Below the pieces are notes generated by a model that was not told the DNA's origin, ran no database searches, and was given only the letters and a program-made list of their open reading frames with translations. From Bacillota bacterium (lineage in GTDB: Bacteria; Bacillota; Bacilli; Bu12), in assembly GCA_014896485.1 (NCBI GenBank), contig JADBKH010000008.1, forward strand, positions 18,903-82,902: DNA of 64,000 nucleotides. The letters are read 5' to 3'. Position 1 is the stretch's first letter. Every line of letters begins with the position of its first letter. Shown here one piece after another: positions 8,750 to 16,973 of the stretch. A program made the translations under genes and the position numbers.

Positions 8750-10108
8750 GTGGCTGCATCGGAAGTCATCGCCTATCTGTGGCGCATTGCCGACCAACTG
8801 GTGAATCAGTATCACATGAAGCCACTCGGTAAAGAGTCCCCCGGTCCACAGGGGCTGACCGTTCCGCCTGATCTCATCGACGAACGTACCGAATGGCCGC
8901 TGATCCTGCGCCTTTACGCGGCAGAACAGGTCGATGATGCCGTTTTGGCCATGCTCGGCGGCGAAATCGAAACTGTCTTACGGCAGGAGGGTTCAAAGCG
9001 CCCCGTCCTTCAAATGGTAATCATTGCCACAGAGCATGCGACCGACGAAGCCCTTGACCGTGTCCGTCACTTTCGCCCTCCCTCGATCAAGGCGGGCAGC
9101 TGGTTTCTCGTCATCGTCGATCTCAGCAGAAGGAAGGCTTTTGTACCGCAGGGAATCTCGGATCCATACTTCCCAACCTCCCAGCTGCTCGACTTCGACG
9201 ATCTTCGGACCGATGAAATTGCCGTGCATCGTCATCGTATCTTCCAATCCGATACGACACAAGCAGATACGGCAACAGCGTCGAAACAGCCCCATACGCG
9301 ACGTCCACGCCAACGGGAGTGGCGCAGTTGGCAACCTCCACAAGCGCACGGTGCTTACGGCACCTACTTCGTCCTTGCTGTACTGGTCATCGTCTTTGTC
9401 TTTGAAGAACTGGCTGCAATGCGCCACCTTTCTCTAATCACGTGGGGGGCAAACAGCAGGACAGCCATCGCAGACGGGCAGTGGTGGCGCCTGTTTACCT
9501 CGGTTCTCCTCCATTTGAGCATTTGGCATCTGCTCTTTAACGGACTAGCCCTCTATTGGCTGGGCACTGCTACAGAGCAGATTTACGGGACGGGGCGCTT
9601 TTTGTGGCTGTTCATCATGAGTGGTCTGGTGGGAAGTCTGCTCTCGGTACTGCTCCTGCCTCCGATGACCTATTCGGCCGGTGCTTCTGGTGCCATTTTC
9701 GGCATGTTCGGGGCGTTGCTCTATTTCGGCTCGCAAGAACGGCGACTCTTTCGCCAGACAATCGGCCCTTCGGTGATCTTTTGGCTGGTCTTTAACCTGT
9801 TCTTCTCGTTCGCAAACCTCAACATCGATGTAGGCGGTCATATTGGCGGCCTGATCGGTGGTTTCCTGGCTGCGGCAGCCTGCGGCCTTCCCAGTGCGCG
9901 CCGTGCTCGCGAGGCCGTGGGGATCTGTCTGATCTTTACGCTTTTGTATGTCGGCGCTGCCTACAGCAGCATCCACGCCATCCATGCCAGCGTCGCCCAC
10001 AAGGGGGATCTGTTCAACGCCGCAGAGAGATCCGCTTGGGCGCAACTGTCCCCGCAGCAGAGTAAGCTGAATCCGATGGTCAGAGGAGTTACCCGTGTCG
10101 ACGCGTGA
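8750..10108 (+). CDS. Rhomboid-family intramembrane serine protease with N-terminal extension
   Basis: Predicted intramembrane protease of 452 residues. The C-terminal half (about 215-420) is a rhomboid core: a WWR motif before the L1 loop (DGQWWRLFTSVLLH), the catalytic serine in the GASGAIFG stretch, and the catalytic histidine in GGHIGGLIGG. The N-terminal 200 residues are soluble and I do not recognise them; long N-terminal regions occur in Bacillus GluP (YqgP)-type rhomboids. GTG 8750 is chosen because a perfect AGGAGG sits seven bases upstream. The 3' end overlaps the next gene by 14 bases, so the two are probably cotranslated. Confidence 0.9.
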   Translation: MAASEVIAYLWRIADQLVNQYHMKPLGKESPGPQGLTVPPDLIDERTEWPLILRLYAAEQVDDAVLAMLGGEIETVLRQEGSKRPVLQMVIIATEHATDEALDRVRHFRPPSIKAGSWFLVIVDLSRRKAFVPQGISDPYFPTSQLLDFDDLRTDEIAVHRHRIFQSDTTQADTATASKQPHTRRPRQREWRSWQPPQAHGAYGTYFVLAVLVIVFVFEELAAMRHLSLITWGANSRTAIADGQWWRLFTSVLLHLSIWHLLFNGLALYWLGTATEQIYGTGRFLWLFIMSGLVGSLLSVLLLPPMTYSAGASGAIFGMFGALLYFGSQERRLFRQTIGPSVIFWLVFNLFFSFANLNIDVGGHIGGLIGGFLAAAACGLPSARRAREAVGICLIFTLLYVGAAYSSIHAIHASVAHKGDLFNAAERSAWAQLSPQQSKLNPMVRGVTRVDA

Positions 10109-11666
10109 GCCTGCTCTCTTTGCTTCATCGCGTCCTTTTCCGCACCGGTGGCGGCTAGTGGGACGGAGGCTGCACTTCACCCACCGGGTGATCCCGCCGC
10201 AGCTGCACCTGCGCGATCCCCTCTATGCAGCCATCCTCTTGTTTATCGCCTCGTTACAGGGTGCTGCCTTGTGGACAGCGGATGCCTTTTGGCAGGAAAA
10301 GACCGGCGAATGGATCTTGGCGCACGGTCAGGTGCCTCATGTGGATGTCTTTTCCGGGACGGCCCGTGGAACACCTTGGGTGGTACAAGAGTGGTTGGCC
10401 AATACGTTGCTCGCTGCCCTCAACCACATCGATCACATCTTACCTTTTGTGTTGATGACTTTTGTCATCGACGCAACGTGCCTATTGATGTATGTGCGGG
10501 CGCGCAGCGCCAATGCCAATCCCCAGTGGGCACTGATCGTGACAGCCATCGCCATCATCGGCTTTGGCAGCTTCTTTTGGATGCGTATGTTCTGGTGGTC
10601 CTACCTGCTGCTCAATCTCACCTTGTGGTTGCTGGAAGATTACCAACGCACACCGAGCCTCCGCATTCTCCTGTTGATCCCTTTGATGGCATTGTGGACC
10701 AATCTGCACTCCGGGGTCATTTTGGGCATCCTCGTCATCGTCATGTTTTGGTTGACCACCCACCCACGGATTGCCGCAGCAATCAACCAGACCGGCCATT
10801 TGCACGCACATGCCCTTTCCAAAACAGCATGGAGTCGCCTGGTCCTGGTGGGCGTACTGGCGATCGCCGCCACGCTCGCCACACCCAATGGTATCGACCA
10901 GCTTGCCTATTCGCTTTTAAACGGTACCGATCCCGATCAGATCAACCAGATCGACGAATGGCTCTCGCCCAACTTCCACAACCAACAAGGGGCTCGATTC
11001 GGCTTGTTTCTGGCGGCCATGCTCGCACTGCTGTTCACTCGCCGCCACATCCCGGTCGAAGTCGCGCTCCTGTTGTTGGGCTTTGGCGCGATGGCTTTCT
11101 ACGAGCTGCGCAATATCCCCATTCTCGTCGTGGCATTGGCCCCCATGGTGGCTGCCACCTTCGCCGACGCACCCGAACAAAACCAGTGGATACGTACGCG
11201 AGCGCTTCAGGTGCTTCCCCACATCGCCTGGTGGCGCGCCGGCGTCGCACTCCTGTGTCTCGCCCTACTCAGCGGCACGGTTTGGCAAACCCGCCAGCAT
11301 TACGACACCTACGGTGGCGAAAACTATTATCCGATGGCTGCAGTCGACTATCTGGTGGAACATCGAATCCCCGGCCAGGTCTTCAACGATTATGTCTTCG
11401 GTGGCTACCTCATCTACAAGGGGATTCCACCTTTTGTCGATGGACGCTCCGATCTCTATGTGAAGACCAACGTCTTTCGTGACTACTTGGACGTAAGCAA
11501 TGGCAGTGTCGACCCCGATCCCATTTTTCGCAAGTACCATGTCACCCACGTGCTCATCAAACCGGACAGCTATCTTGCAAGCGAGCTGATGCAGCGGGGC
11601 TGGACGACTCTCTATTCCGACGGAATGGCCGTCATCCTGGTCCCCCCTACCCAACGCAGCACCTAG
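10095..11666 (+). CDS. Large polytopic membrane protein, GT-C glycosyltransferase-like
   Basis: Protein of 523 residues with about ten or more hydrophobic helices and a roughly 100-residue C-terminal soluble part. The N-terminal loop carries GEWILAHGQVPHVDVFS and WVVQEWLA, the acidic-loop pattern seen in GT-C (lipid-linked sugar) transferases; the tail has NDYVFGGYLIYKGIPPFVDG, also common in such predicted membrane proteins. No substrate can be assigned. The GTG start at 10095 lies inside the rhomboid gene. Coupling to a rhomboid protease suggests a shared envelope role, but that is inference. Confidence 0.7.
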   Translation: MSTREPALFASSRPFPHRWRLVGRRLHFTHRVIPPQLHLRDPLYAAILLFIASLQGAALWTADAFWQEKTGEWILAHGQVPHVDVFSGTARGTPWVVQEWLANTLLAALNHIDHILPFVLMTFVIDATCLLMYVRARSANANPQWALIVTAIAIIGFGSFFWMRMFWWSYLLLNLTLWLLEDYQRTPSLRILLLIPLMALWTNLHSGVILGILVIVMFWLTTHPRIAAAINQTGHLHAHALSKTAWSRLVLVGVLAIAATLATPNGIDQLAYSLLNGTDPDQINQIDEWLSPNFHNQQGARFGLFLAAMLALLFTRRHIPVEVALLLLGFGAMAFYELRNIPILVVALAPMVAATFADAPEQNQWIRTRALQVLPHIAWWRAGVALLCLALLSGTVWQTRQHYDTYGGENYYPMAAVDYLVEHRIPGQVFNDYVFGGYLIYKGIPPFVDGRSDLYVKTNVFRDYLDVSNGSVDPDPIFRKYHVTHVLIKPDSYLASELMQRGWTTLYSDGMAVILVPPTQRST

Positions 11667-11738
11667 CTTTCTATTCAAAGTCCTCCAGATCTCTCCTACA
11701 TGCAAGGCACTTCCCAATCGTTCCGCAGGAAATCTTTT

Positions 11739-12434
11739 CTAAGCGGCAGTAAATCCATCGACTAGTGCACGTACCGCCTTCTGTGCTTCGCTGCGGATGG
11801 GATCGCCATGTCCCGGCCACAGCTGCTCAAAAGAAAGCGCAGTCAACCGGCTTAGACTTTCCCTCGCCTGATCCATGTCATCGGTAAAGGGAGCGGGAGG
11901 AGGCGCTGCACGGCCCCTCCGGGTAACAATGGCATCGCCACTGATGAGTGCGCCCAGCTGCGTCACCAAAAAGGCGACCGATCCCGCCGTATGTCCGGGT
12001 ACATGGAGAACGCGTAGCGTCCATCCGGCAAGTTCAAGGATTTGCCCATCTTGCAACGGCCTGCTCTCCTCGACAGGTGGAATACGAGTAAAAGTGCCAA
12101 AGATCCGAAAGAGTGCGGCCATCCATCCCTGCTGCGGGCCGACCTGTCCACTCGCTACAAAGGGAGCATCTGCTGGATGCACGTAAAGTGCAGCTGCAGG
12201 GACCTGTGCCAGCAATGGTGCAACACTACCGGCATGATCCATGTGCCGGTGCGTCAGCAGGATCGCCTTCAAGCCAGACAGCCCCAAACCCAATTGTTGC
12301 GCAAACGAAAGGATGGCTTTGGCATGACCTTTCATGCCAGTGTCGACGACCACCCAACGCCCTTCCCCGGAGAGCAGATAGGCACTGGAATGGCGAATGC
12401 CATCGATGCGATAGCATCCCTGACCGAGCTCCAT
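11739..12434 (-). CDS. MBL-fold metallo-hydrolase
   Basis: Protein of 231 residues with the metallo-beta-lactamase fold. The metal-binding motif THRHMDHAG (HxHxDH) is at about 60-68, a further histidine is in HVPGHTAGS, an aspartate in LISGDAIVTR, and the last histidine in WPGHGDPI. This is the glyoxalase II/quorum-quencher-like general branch; the substrate is unknown. It starts at ATG 12434 with AAGGAG seven bases upstream and is divergent from the ugp transporter genes. Signal peptide and membrane helices are absent, so it is cytoplasmic. Confidence 0.9.
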   Translation of the reverse strand: MELGQGCYRIDGIRHSSAYLLSGEGRWVVVDTGMKGHAKAILSFAQQLGLGLSGLKAILLTHRHMDHAGSVAPLLAQVPAAALYVHPADAPFVASGQVGPQQGWMAALFRIFGTFTRIPPVEESRPLQDGQILELAGWTLRVLHVPGHTAGSVAFLVTQLGALISGDAIVTRRGRAAPPPAPFTDDMDQARESLSRLTALSFEQLWPGHGDPIRSEAQKAVRALVDGFTAA

Positions 12435-12467
12435 GGCTCATCTCCTTCTTCAGCGGATGCGAACCGC

Positions 12468-12495
12468 TTGACGTACTTAACCGAAAGTTTATACC
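12468..12495 (+). promoter_or_regulatory. Candidate promoter of the ugp operon
   Basis: TTGACG at 12468-12473 and TATACC at 12490-12495 with a 16-base spacer, about 60 bases before the ugpA start in the divergent intergenic region. The -35 matches five of six bases. Confidence 0.5.
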
Positions 12496-12554
12496 TTCTT
12501 CATTTTCCCTTAATGCCCGACTGTTACAAAAGAGACAGAGGGGGAAAGAGATAC

Positions 12555-13511
12555 ATGTACGAGTCCGAGCCGCCGTTCTCCTTGGAGGTTGCCCAGCAAC
12601 CGGCCGCATCTATCCGCAAGCGCAGAAAGCTTCCCCTGAAAAGAGCAGGTGAGATGGGCATTGCCCTCGGCTACATGGCCCCAGGGCTGCTCCTTCTCGG
12701 GCTTTTCCTCTTTTATCCGGCGATTCGCGCGCTTTGGCTCAGCCTGAGCACGACAGATTTAGATGGAAAAATCACGGGCTTTGTCGGCGTGGCACAGTAT
12801 CGGCTGCTTTTCACGTCGCCAGCCTTTTGGACAAGCTTGCGGGCCACATTGCTCTTTGCCGTAATCGTCGTGCCCTCCACCCTTTTGGTGGCCATGGGGC
12901 TGGCATTGCTTGCGGACCGAGAGCTGCCCGCGATCGGCCTCTTTCGGACGCTGTTCGCTTCTCCCATGGCGGCTTCTGTCTCTGCGGCAGCACTCATCTT
13001 TCAGCTGTTCTATAACCCCGCCAGCGGGGTTTTGAATGATCTGCTGCAGCACATGGGGCTCGGTCCCGTCCCGTGGTTAACTGCACCCGGATGGGCTTTG
13101 TTTTCGGTGGCGTTGATCTCGATATGGATGAACGTCGGCTTTACCTTTTTGCTGTTGCTCGGCGGTTTGGCCCAGATTCCCCGAGAGCTGTACGAAGTAG
13201 CGGATCTCGACGGGATTTCACCGTGGCAGCGTTTGACACGCATCACCCTGCCCCTGTGGTCTCCTACCCTCTTCTTTGCGCTCATCGTCACGATGATTTC
13301 CTCGTTTCAAGTCTTCGGCCAGATCAACATACTCACCCGTGGCGGGCCGATCGGTGCCACCAATGTGCTCGTCTACGACATCTATCGCAACGCTTTCTTC
13401 AATTTTCAGTACACCTCGGCTTCGGCAGAAGCGATGATCCTCTTTGCCATCGTCATCGTCCTGACCTTGCTCCAGTTCCGCATCGGCGAAAGGAGGGTTT
13501 TCTACCGTTGA
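12555..13511 (+). CDS. ugpA: ABC sugar/glycerol-3-phosphate permease, UgpA-like
   Basis: One of two inner-membrane subunits of a carbohydrate (CUT1) ABC importer, 318 residues with six predicted helices. The ATPase-contact EAA loop is ELYEVADLDGISPWQRLTRITLP (about 213-235). The assignment to the glycerol-3-phosphate type rests on the downstream binding protein. ATG 12555 has a purine-rich RBS and begins a short cytoplasmic tail (PLKRAGEMGIA precedes helix 1). The stop overlaps the ugpE TTG start. An open frame further upstream runs antisense to the MBL gene and is not used. Confidence 0.9.
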   Translation: MYESEPPFSLEVAQQPAASIRKRRKLPLKRAGEMGIALGYMAPGLLLLGLFLFYPAIRALWLSLSTTDLDGKITGFVGVAQYRLLFTSPAFWTSLRATLLFAVIVVPSTLLVAMGLALLADRELPAIGLFRTLFASPMAASVSAAALIFQLFYNPASGVLNDLLQHMGLGPVPWLTAPGWALFSVALISIWMNVGFTFLLLLGGLAQIPRELYEVADLDGISPWQRLTRITLPLWSPTLFFALIVTMISSFQVFGQINILTRGGPIGATNVLVYDIYRNAFFNFQYTSASAEAMILFAIVIVLTLLQFRIGERRVFYR

Positions 13512-14362
13512 GCGACCGGGTTTTTCCCACAGTCTGCAGGCGGATTCGTGTAGCAACGCTGGGCCGTTACTTCCTGCTGGTGCTCTGCACCATCGTCATC
13601 GTCTTTCCCTTTTGGTATGCATTGAGCACTGCACTCTCCCCAACCGAGGCATTGAACCGGGGTCCACGCTACTGGCCGGCCGATCCAACCTTCTCTGCTT
13701 TTGCAGACGCTTTTAATGCAGCACCGTTGGGACGATTCCTGTTGAATACCGTGGTCGTCTCCTTCGGCATTGTCGCAGGACAGATGATTGCCGCCGTGTT
13801 GGCTGCCTACGCATTTGCCTTCCTTTCCTTCCCGGCCAAGCGCCTCTTTTTCGTGCTCTTTTTGGCGACGATGATGATCCCTGCCGAAGCTACCATTATT
13901 CCCAATTACCTGACGATGCGCTCCTGGGGTTGGTTGGACAGCTATGCAGGACTGGTCGTCGTTCCCCTCACTTCGGGAATCGGCTTCGGCACTTTCCTGA
14001 TGCGCCAGTTTTTCCTGCAGCTGCCCCTGGAGCTCTACGAGGCAGCACGGGTCGACGGGGCTTCCAGTCTGCGTTTTCTGCTGCGCATTGCATTGCCCTT
14101 GTCCCGATCTGGTGCTGCGATCTTTGCCGTCTATGCTTTTCTGAATGCCTGGAATCAATACCTTTGGCCGCTGTTGGTGACCAGCTCCGAATCGATGCGT
14201 ACGGTCCAAATCGGTTTGGCCATGCTGCAGTGGGCCGATACGACCTGGTGGAACCTGCTGATGGCCGGCGTGGTCGTCATTCTCCTACCTACGCTGGCTG
14301 TCTTGTTCCTCAGCCAAAAGCAGCTCGCAAAGGGGGTGATCGCCGGCGCCATTCGCGGTTGA
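13508..14362 (+). CDS. ugpE: ABC sugar/glycerol-3-phosphate permease, UgpE-like
   Basis: Second permease subunit, 284 residues. It has the EAA loop ELYEAARVDGASSLRFLLRIALP (about 176-198) and CUT1 features (helix-1 segment IVFPFWYALSTALSP, NTVVVSFG, MMIPAEATIIPNY). The start is a TTG at 13508 that overlaps the ugpA stop (TTGA) behind the strong RBS AAAGGAGGG; no better start exists. It forms the translocation pore with UgpA and needs an external ATPase, which the window does not encode. Confidence 0.9.
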   Translation: MSDRVFPTVCRRIRVATLGRYFLLVLCTIVIVFPFWYALSTALSPTEALNRGPRYWPADPTFSAFADAFNAAPLGRFLLNTVVVSFGIVAGQMIAAVLAAYAFAFLSFPAKRLFFVLFLATMMIPAEATIIPNYLTMRSWGWLDSYAGLVVVPLTSGIGFGTFLMRQFFLQLPLELYEAARVDGASSLRFLLRIALPLSRSGAAIFAVYAFLNAWNQYLWPLLVTSSESMRTVQIGLAMLQWADTTWWNLLMAGVVVILLPTLAVLFLSQKQLAKGVIAGAIRG

Positions 14363-14430
14363 ACCGAGGAGAAGGTCAGTAGTCCGCCACACGTACCCAA
14401 CAACGAGAGGGAAAGGGGTTTTAGACGGTT

Positions 14431-15831
14431 GTGTTTACCCTAAAACGCAAATGGATGATGAGCGGCCTCGGGATCTTCGCCACAGCAGCATTGCTGGCCG
14501 GGTGTGGAAGTGCTGCTGGCGGTACCACACCGACCCAGCAGGCACAGGGACAGACCACACCCGCATCGAACAACCAGGGACCGGTCGAAATTGCTTTCTG
14601 GCATGCCATGGGCGGGGGCCTGGAGCCTGTCATCCAAGAACTGGTCAGCCATTTTAACAGCACCCACCCCAACGTCCATGTCACTGCCACCTTTCAAGGA
14701 AACTACGATGACGAGCTCAACAAATTTCGGCAGTCCGGCAAAGAAGATGGTCCGGACGTCATCCAAGTTTACGACATTGGCACGCGTTACATGATTGACA
14801 GCGGGCGCATCGTGCCGATGCAGCAATTCATCGACCAAAGCCAATTCGACCTCTCTAAATTTGAGCCGAACGTCCTCGGCTATTACAGTGTCGACAACAA
14901 GCTTTACTCGATGCCCTTCAACACCTCAAACCCGGTCCTCTATTACAACAAAGACGCCTTCCAGAAAGCAGGCCTTGATCCCAACAAGCCCCCGCGCACC
15001 TACTCCGAATTTGCCCAGGATGCGCAAAAGCTGACGGTGAAAAACGCGGCAGGAACAACGACCCAGTATGGTGCCGGCATCGCTATCTATGGGTGGTTCT
15101 TTGAACAGGAACTGGCCGAAGCCGACGCCCTTTTTGCAGATAACAACAACGGCCGGACATCACGTGCCACCGCAGCCGTCTTTAACCAATCAGCAGGGGT
15201 CAACTTTGTGAATTGGTGGAAATCCATGATCGATCAAGGGAGCATGGCCAACCTGGGACGCAACACTGCCGACACACAGAAAGCGTTCGAAGACGGTAAG
15301 ATCGCCATGACACTTGATTCCACCGGCGGCTTGACACCGATCGTCGACGCCGTTGGTAACAAATTCAAAGTTGGCGTCGGATACCTGCCCAAACCCGATA
15401 ATGTTCCACAGGACAAGGGTGGGGTCATCATCGGCGGTGCTTCGCTGTGGATCACCAACAGCCATCCGGACAAAGAAGAAGCTGCTTGGGAGTTCGTCTC
15501 TTGGCTTTCGCAGCCTGAACAGCAGGCCTTGTGGCACGCCAAGACCGGCTACTTTGCCACCCGTACCGATGCCTACGACCAGCCCATTGCCCAACAGTTT
15601 CATCAGAAGTACCCACAATTGGAAGTCGCCATCAACCAATTACACGATACCAAGCTGGATTATGCCACCCAGGGTGCCCTGGTCGGAACCATGACCCAAG
15701 CCCGTCAGGAAGTCGAAAGCGCTATCGAATCGGTGTTGGGCGGCCAACAGCCTACCCAACAAGCACTCGATCAGGCAGCCCAGCAGATCAGCTCGCAGAT
15801 AAAGCAGTACAACTTGCAGACCGGAAAATGA
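14431..15831 (+). CDS. ugpB: Glycerol-3-phosphate-type ABC solute-binding lipoprotein, UgpB-like
   Basis: Lipid-anchored binding protein of 466 residues. Signal peptide plus lipobox LLAGC at about 20-24, then a low-complexity linker. IAFWHAMGGGLEPVIQEL, followed by FNSTHPNVHV, GNYDDELNKF and IQVYDIGTRYMIDSG, closely follows the UgpB pattern for glycerol-3-phosphate and glycerophosphodiesters. GTG 14431 is chosen for the signal peptide and the AGGGAAAGGGG upstream. It is last in the operon and ends before a strong terminator. Another phosphorylated or plain carbohydrate is possible. Confidence 0.88.
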   Translation: MFTLKRKWMMSGLGIFATAALLAGCGSAAGGTTPTQQAQGQTTPASNNQGPVEIAFWHAMGGGLEPVIQELVSHFNSTHPNVHVTATFQGNYDDELNKFRQSGKEDGPDVIQVYDIGTRYMIDSGRIVPMQQFIDQSQFDLSKFEPNVLGYYSVDNKLYSMPFNTSNPVLYYNKDAFQKAGLDPNKPPRTYSEFAQDAQKLTVKNAAGTTTQYGAGIAIYGWFFEQELAEADALFADNNNGRTSRATAAVFNQSAGVNFVNWWKSMIDQGSMANLGRNTADTQKAFEDGKIAMTLDSTGGLTPIVDAVGNKFKVGVGYLPKPDNVPQDKGGVIIGGASLWITNSHPDKEEAAWEFVSWLSQPEQQALWHAKTGYFATRTDAYDQPIAQQFHQKYPQLEVAINQLHDTKLDYATQGALVGTMTQARQEVESAIESVLGGQQPTQQALDQAAQQISSQIKQYNLQTGK

Positions 15832-15847
15832 ACCTTTCCCCGCATGC

Positions 15848-15883
15848 ACAAAAGAGGCGCCTATGTCCAGGCGCCTCTTTTGT
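15848..15883. terminator. Bidirectional Rho-independent terminator
   Basis: Perfect 14-bp stem (ACAAAAGAGGCGCC at 15848-15861 with its complement at 15870-15883) around an eight-base loop. The A-rich left and T-rich right flanks let it end both the ugp operon and the convergent ddl gene. Confidence 0.92.
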
Positions 15884-15901
15884 ACCGAGACAGGTCTGTT
15901 T

Positions 15902-16894
15902 CTACACCGGCCCAGGGTGCAACCCTCCGTCGTCGCGCGAAATTCCGGAAGTACTGCGCCGCTGTAATGCCAGGCGGATCAGCCGATCGACCAGCTCGTC
16001 AAACCCGATTCCCGCCGCACGTGCAGCATCGGGTACCAGACTGGTCGATGTCATTCCAGGCAACGTATTGACTTCCAAAAAAACCGGGTCGCCGCCATCT
16101 TCGGGCAAACGAAAATCAGTCCGCGAAAAGTCCCGACCACCGAGTGCCTGGTGGGACAGCACGGCGTCCCGCTGTAACCGTGCAGCCTGCGCGTCGTCGA
16201 TCGGCGCCGGGCACAGGTGTCGGCTGCCGCCGGGGGTGTACTTGGCATCGTAGTCGTAGAAAGGACGATCGGTCACGATTTCAATCACTGGCAGTGCCTG
16301 GGCGGGCTCCCCCAAAACAGCAACGGTGATCTCTTTGCCTGCGACATACGGTTCGATCATCACCTTGCCGAATTCCGATGCTTTCAAGAGAGCCTCGGGC
16401 AACTGCTCGATCCGGTGCACGATGGTCACCCCGACGGCCGACCCCTGTTCGGCAGGCTTGACGACGAGGGGCAATGGGAAGGAGGCCGCCACATGGCGGG
16501 CAGCTTGTTGGGGGTCTGCCCGACACACTTGGGAAGCGACGACGAGATCGGGCAGCACCCGTACCCCCACCTCTGCCACCATCTTTTTGGCAAGAGGTTT
16601 GGCCATCGCCAGACTACTAGCCAACACACCAGCACCGACGTAAGGGAAGCCCAATAAATCGAGCATCCCTTGCACGGTCCCATCTTCCCCCGGCACACCA
16701 TGCAACGCGATGTAGACGGCGGCGGGATCAAAGGCGAGCAGGTTGGGCCAAAGCGCCTCATCGAGGTCAAAGACAGCCACGTGGTACTGTAAGCGGCGCA
16801 GTGCTTCGGCGACATTTCGGCCGGTATTGAGGGAGACTTCCCGTTCGGCGGAGGTACCGCCAGCAATGACCGCAACCCGTGCTCCTTCCGTCAT
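15902..16894 (-). CDS. ddl: D-alanine--D-alanine ligase
   Basis: ATP-grasp enzyme making D-Ala-D-Ala for peptidoglycan; 330 residues. VIAGGTSAEREVSL at the N-terminus is the Ddl signature, followed by ALHGVPGEDGTVQGMLDLLG, the ATP-grasp core LVVKPAEQGSAVGV, and the metal-binding end FLEVNTLPGMTSTSLVP. The YDYDAKYTPGG loop is present; its tyrosine is consistent with alanine rather than lactate as the second substrate. The start ATG 16894 follows GGAGGAGGGAG. It lies downstream of thrS on the same strand with an 80-base gap, so read-through is possible. Confidence 0.96.
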   Translation of the reverse strand: MTEGARVAVIAGGTSAEREVSLNTGRNVAEALRRLQYHVAVFDLDEALWPNLLAFDPAAVYIALHGVPGEDGTVQGMLDLLGFPYVGAGVLASSLAMAKPLAKKMVAEVGVRVLPDLVVASQVCRADPQQAARHVAASFPLPLVVKPAEQGSAVGVTIVHRIEQLPEALLKASEFGKVMIEPYVAGKEITVAVLGEPAQALPVIEIVTDRPFYDYDAKYTPGGSRHLCPAPIDDAQAARLQRDAVLSHQALGGRDFSRTDFRLPEDGGDPVFLEVNTLPGMTSTSLVPDAARAAGIGFDELVDRLIRLALQRRSTSGISRDDGGLHPGPV

Positions 16895-16973
16895 CTCTTC
16901 GACTCCCTCCTCCTTTTCCCAAAGCGGCGTTCGTCTTTTCTAGCGTATGCATCCCACTTTGATGCAGCCCTGC

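Noticed and set aside
12042..12554. Upstream extension of ugpA by 171 codons
   Set aside because: It lies antisense to the MBL-fold gene, and the permease N-terminus with RBS begins at 12555.
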